Origin: Alkaliphilus sp. | GTDB lineage: Bacteria > Bacillota > Clostridia > Peptostreptococcales > Thermotaleaceae | Assembly (NCBI GenBank): GCA_018335765.1 | Contig: JAGXRU010000267.1 | Location: 1-9,133 of the forward strand | DNA length: 9,133 nt | Reading direction: 5' to 3' | Part shown: positions 7,446-9,133 of the stretch, piece after piece | How positions within the stretch are numbered: the first letter of the stretch is position 1 | Layout of the letters: every line of letters starts with the position of its first letter | Notes under the pieces: model-generated | Told to the model about the DNA's origin: nothing | Databases searched by the model: none | What the model saw: only the letters and a program-made list of their open reading frames with translations | Made by a program: the position numbers and the translations under genes

Positions 7446-7496
7446 AAGATCTAGCTAATATATAATGAGAGTTAGAAAAGATAGTTAGAAAAGATA
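7435..7496. repeat. Two short tandem repeats in the mfd-foldase gap
   Basis: A 15-base unit containing TAATATATAAT occurs at 7435-7449 and again at 7456-7470, matching at 14 of 15 positions with a 21-base period. Immediately after it, GTTAGAAAAGATA is repeated perfectly and back to back at 7471-7483 and 7484-7496. The second repeat ends just before the ribosome site of the next gene. Confidence 0.8.
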
Positions 7497-7512
7497 GAAG
7501 GAGAGGAAAATC

Positions 7513-8472
7513 ATGTATTTCAGAAGAAGAATCGTATTTATGATAATATTAATAGTCATGGTAGTCATAACTGTAGGGTGTCAAAAAGAGAAAGTTGATG
7601 TTAATAGTGTCGATATTGTAGCAAAAGTAGGCGAACAGGTTATAAGTAAAGATGTATATGATAAACATCTTATATTATTTAAAAAGAATTATGAGGACAT
7701 GTATGGCGATAAGGTGTGGAGCTTAGATGTTGGAGGAAAAACTTTTTTGCAGGCTGTTCAAGAAAACGTACTTGAAAAGCTAATTAATGATACAGCTATT
7801 ATAAGCTATATGAAAAATAACAAAATTGAGATAGAAACATCAGAAATTGAAGAAAGATACGCCGATTATATGGAAAGAATAAAGGATCAGACTGAGGCAA
7901 ATGAATTTTTTGCAGAGCATGGTATAGACGAAGCATTTATAAAAGAACAGATAAAAACTGATTTGTATATGAATAAGTTCTACGAAAATTTATCAAAGGA
8001 ATTAAATTTATCCGAGGAAAAGCTTAAAGAATATTATGAGCAGAATAAAGAAGAATATAGAAATATACAAGTGAAGGCAAGTCATATTTTGGTAGATAAA
8101 GAGGAAGAAGCGAAGGATATACTTAATAAAATTCAAGCTGGTCAAGACTTCTCAGAATTGGCAAAAGAATTTTCTAAAGACCCGGGTTCTGCTCCCCAAG
8201 GTGGAGATTTAGGTTTCTTCTCCAAGGATATGATGGTGCCAGAATTTGATGAAGCGGCCTTTAATTTACAACCGGGGGAAATAAGTGAGCCAATTAAGAC
8301 AACTTATGGATACCATATTATCAAGGTTTTTGACAAAATAGATGAACTTAGCAGCTTTGAAGATGTCAAAGAAGAGATCAGAACTTTGCTGATCGACCAA
8401 GCTATACTTAGTAAGTCAGACGAGATTAGAAATAGCATGAAAATCGAGAGATTTCCAGAAAATATCAAATAG
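7513..8472 (+). CDS. PrsA-like parvulin peptidyl-prolyl isomerase lipoprotein
   Basis: This is an exported foldase that isomerises X-Pro bonds and helps secreted proteins fold at the outer face of the membrane. The N-terminus has a positive stretch (YFRRR), a hydrophobic segment (about 7-20) and a lipobox-like TVGC with C23 as the lipidated residue; threonine at -3 is less usual than leucine. Residues about 30-175 form a charged, helix-rich SurA/PrsA-type chaperone part. The rotamase (PpiC) domain spans about 183-273, with VKASHILV (187-194), FSELAKEFSKDPGS, GGDLGFF (230-236), MVPEFDEAAF and GYHIIKV (266-272). Length (319) fits PrsA-like proteins. AAGGAG at 7498-7503 stands 9 bases before the ATG. 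The gene sits in the place directly before spoVT and ends at a strong terminator. Which exported proteins it serves is unknown. Confidence 0.92.
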   Translation: MYFRRRIVFMIILIVMVVITVGCQKEKVDVNSVDIVAKVGEQVISKDVYDKHLILFKKNYEDMYGDKVWSLDVGGKTFLQAVQENVLEKLINDTAIISYMKNNKIEIETSEIEERYADYMERIKDQTEANEFFAEHGIDEAFIKEQIKTDLYMNKFYENLSKELNLSEEKLKEYYEQNKEEYRNIQVKASHILVDKEEEAKDILNKIQAGQDFSELAKEFSKDPGSAPQGGDLGFFSKDMMVPEFDEAAFNLQPGEISEPIKTTYGYHIIKVFDKIDELSSFEDVKEEIRTLLIDQAILSKSDEIRNSMKIERFPENIK

Positions 8473-8479
8473 TTTTAAA

Positions 8480-8515
8480 TAAAAAATCATACAGCTAAAG
8501 TTGTATGATTTTTAT
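8480..8515 (+). terminator. Strong intrinsic terminator, likely bidirectional
   Basis: Arms 8482-8493 and 8502-8513 pair perfectly over twelve bases (core ATCATACA with TGTATGAT). A G-U and a C-G pair extend the stem inward to a TAAA loop (8496-8499). An A tract on the left and a T tract on the right let it work on both strands. It lies just after the foldase stop and separates the operon from spoVT. Confidence 0.88.
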
Positions 8516-8560
8516 GTGAAGCCAAATAAATTCAATCTAATAACTACTTTAAAAATTACC

Positions 8561-8585
8561 ATTCATGCATAAAAAATGCATTGAA
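8561..8585. promoter_or_regulatory. Inverted repeat before spoVT, possible operator
   Basis: ATGCAT (8565-8570) is repeated as its own complement at 8576-8581 around five A bases. With one bulged base the arms extend to TTCA on the left and TGAA on the right. It has no T tract, so it is not a terminator. Its place 60-80 bases before spoVT suits a regulator site; autoregulation by SpoVT is known in Bacillus but this exact site is inference. Confidence 0.4.
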
Positions 8586-8591
8586 GTAAAA

Positions 8592-8619
8592 TAATAAACT
8601 TAAATTAATTTCCATATTC
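8592..8619 (+). promoter_or_regulatory. Possible sigma-G type promoter of spoVT
   Basis: CATATTC at 8613-8619 differs at one position from the forespore -10 pattern CATnnTA, and TAATA at 8592-8596 is a near match for the -35, with 16 bases between. spoVT is under sigma G in Bacillus, which favours such a site here, but both boxes are imperfect and the DNA is AT-rich. Confidence 0.22.
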
Positions 8620-8640
8620 TTATGCTTAGGAGGGAAAAAT

Positions 8641-9133
8641 GTGAAGGCTACAGGTATAGTTAGAAGAATTGATGATTTGGGTAGAGTTGTTATCCCTAAA
8701 GAAATAAGAAGGACTCTAAGAATTAGAGAAGGGGATCCATTGGAGATATTTACAGACCGAGAAGGCGAAGTTATTCTTAAAAAATATTCCCCAATAGGAG
8801 AGTTAACTGAGTTCTCAACAGAATATGCAGAATCACTAAATGATGCATTGGGCTATATGACAGTTATAGCAGATAGAGATACTATAATTGCCGTTGCAGG
8901 AGGTTCAAAGAAAGAATATTTAGAAAAAAGGGTTAGCAAAGCCTTAGAAAAAATGATGGAAGACAAGAAGTCTGTTACGATTACAGAAAAAGAAAAGACA
9001 TGTTCGCTGATCAACGATGAAGGAGATGAAAAAAAGTATACCTCTCAGGTAATAGTACCTATTATGACTCAAGGGGACTCAATTGGAGTAGTGATAATAC
9101 TATCTAAAGATACAACAAAACCCTTGGGAGAAT
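8641..9133 (+). CDS. spoVT: Stage V sporulation regulator SpoVT (3' end outside window)
   Basis: SpoVT is a DNA-binding regulator that tunes sigma-G-dependent forespore genes and spore germination traits. The first 50 residues are the AbrB-type swapped-hairpin domain, with MKATGIVRRIDDLGRVVIPK, EIRRTLRIREGDPLEIF and VILKKYSP. From about residue 56 a GAF-like sensory domain follows, with GYMTVIADRDTIIAVAGG and VIVPIMTQGDSIGVVIIL. 164 codons are visible; the Bacillus protein has 178 residues, so only about a dozen are missing at the edge. The GTG start has AGGAGGG (8628-8634) 6 bases before it. It stands behind the operon terminator, so it is probably transcribed separately. Confidence 0.95.
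   Translation, partial: MKATGIVRRIDDLGRVVIPKEIRRTLRIREGDPLEIFTDREGEVILKKYSPIGELTEFSTEYAESLNDALGYMTVIADRDTIIAVAGGSKKEYLEKRVSKALEKMMEDKKSVTITEKEKTCSLINDEGDEKKYTSQVIVPIMTQGDSIGVVIILSKDTTKPLGE

Noticed and set aside
8639..8644. ATG directly followed by TGA overlapping the spoVT GTG
   Set aside because: The ATG is out of frame and only four bases from the ribosome site; the GTG gives the full AbrB domain, so a minimal start-stop element is not supported.

Overview
The window looks like the chromosome of a low-GC, spore-forming Clostridia member. SpoVT marks an endospore former, the coding part is clearly AT-rich, Shine-Dalgarno sites are strong, and GTG or TTG starts occur. The gene order glmU-prs-pth-mfd-(parvulin lipoprotein)-spoVT is the Firmicutes cluster known from Bacillus as spoVG-glmU-prs-ctc-pth-fin-mfd-spoVT. 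Here ctc and fin are missing between prs and mfd, and a PrsA-like foldase lies between mfd and spoVT. I cannot name the species.

Layout: bases 1-847 hold no convincing intact gene. Bases 1-270 form a GC-rich block (about 52% GC over the first 240 bases by hand count) full of GGCG/CGCC words and consecutive hairpins. Bases 326-496 on the minus strand carry a decayed fragment resembling an IS4-type transposase. Bases 558-671 contain three further hairpins and a possible loop pseudoknot. A likely promoter with an extended -10 lies at 712-720. From 851 to 8472 five genes run on the plus strand: glmU, prs, pth, mfd and a parvulin-type lipoprotein. A strong intrinsic terminator at 8480-8515 closes this run. 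spoVT follows with its own upstream region and runs off the right edge.

How the genes work together: GlmU makes UDP-GlcNAc for the cell wall and Prs makes PRPP for nucleotides. Pth recycles peptidyl-tRNA, Mfd couples stalled transcription to DNA repair, the lipoprotein foldase helps exported proteins fold outside the membrane, and SpoVT controls forespore genes. The set is housekeeping plus sporulation, with no defence or metabolic novelty in the coding part. The parts least explained are the structured non-coding stretches before glmU and the short repeats between genes.
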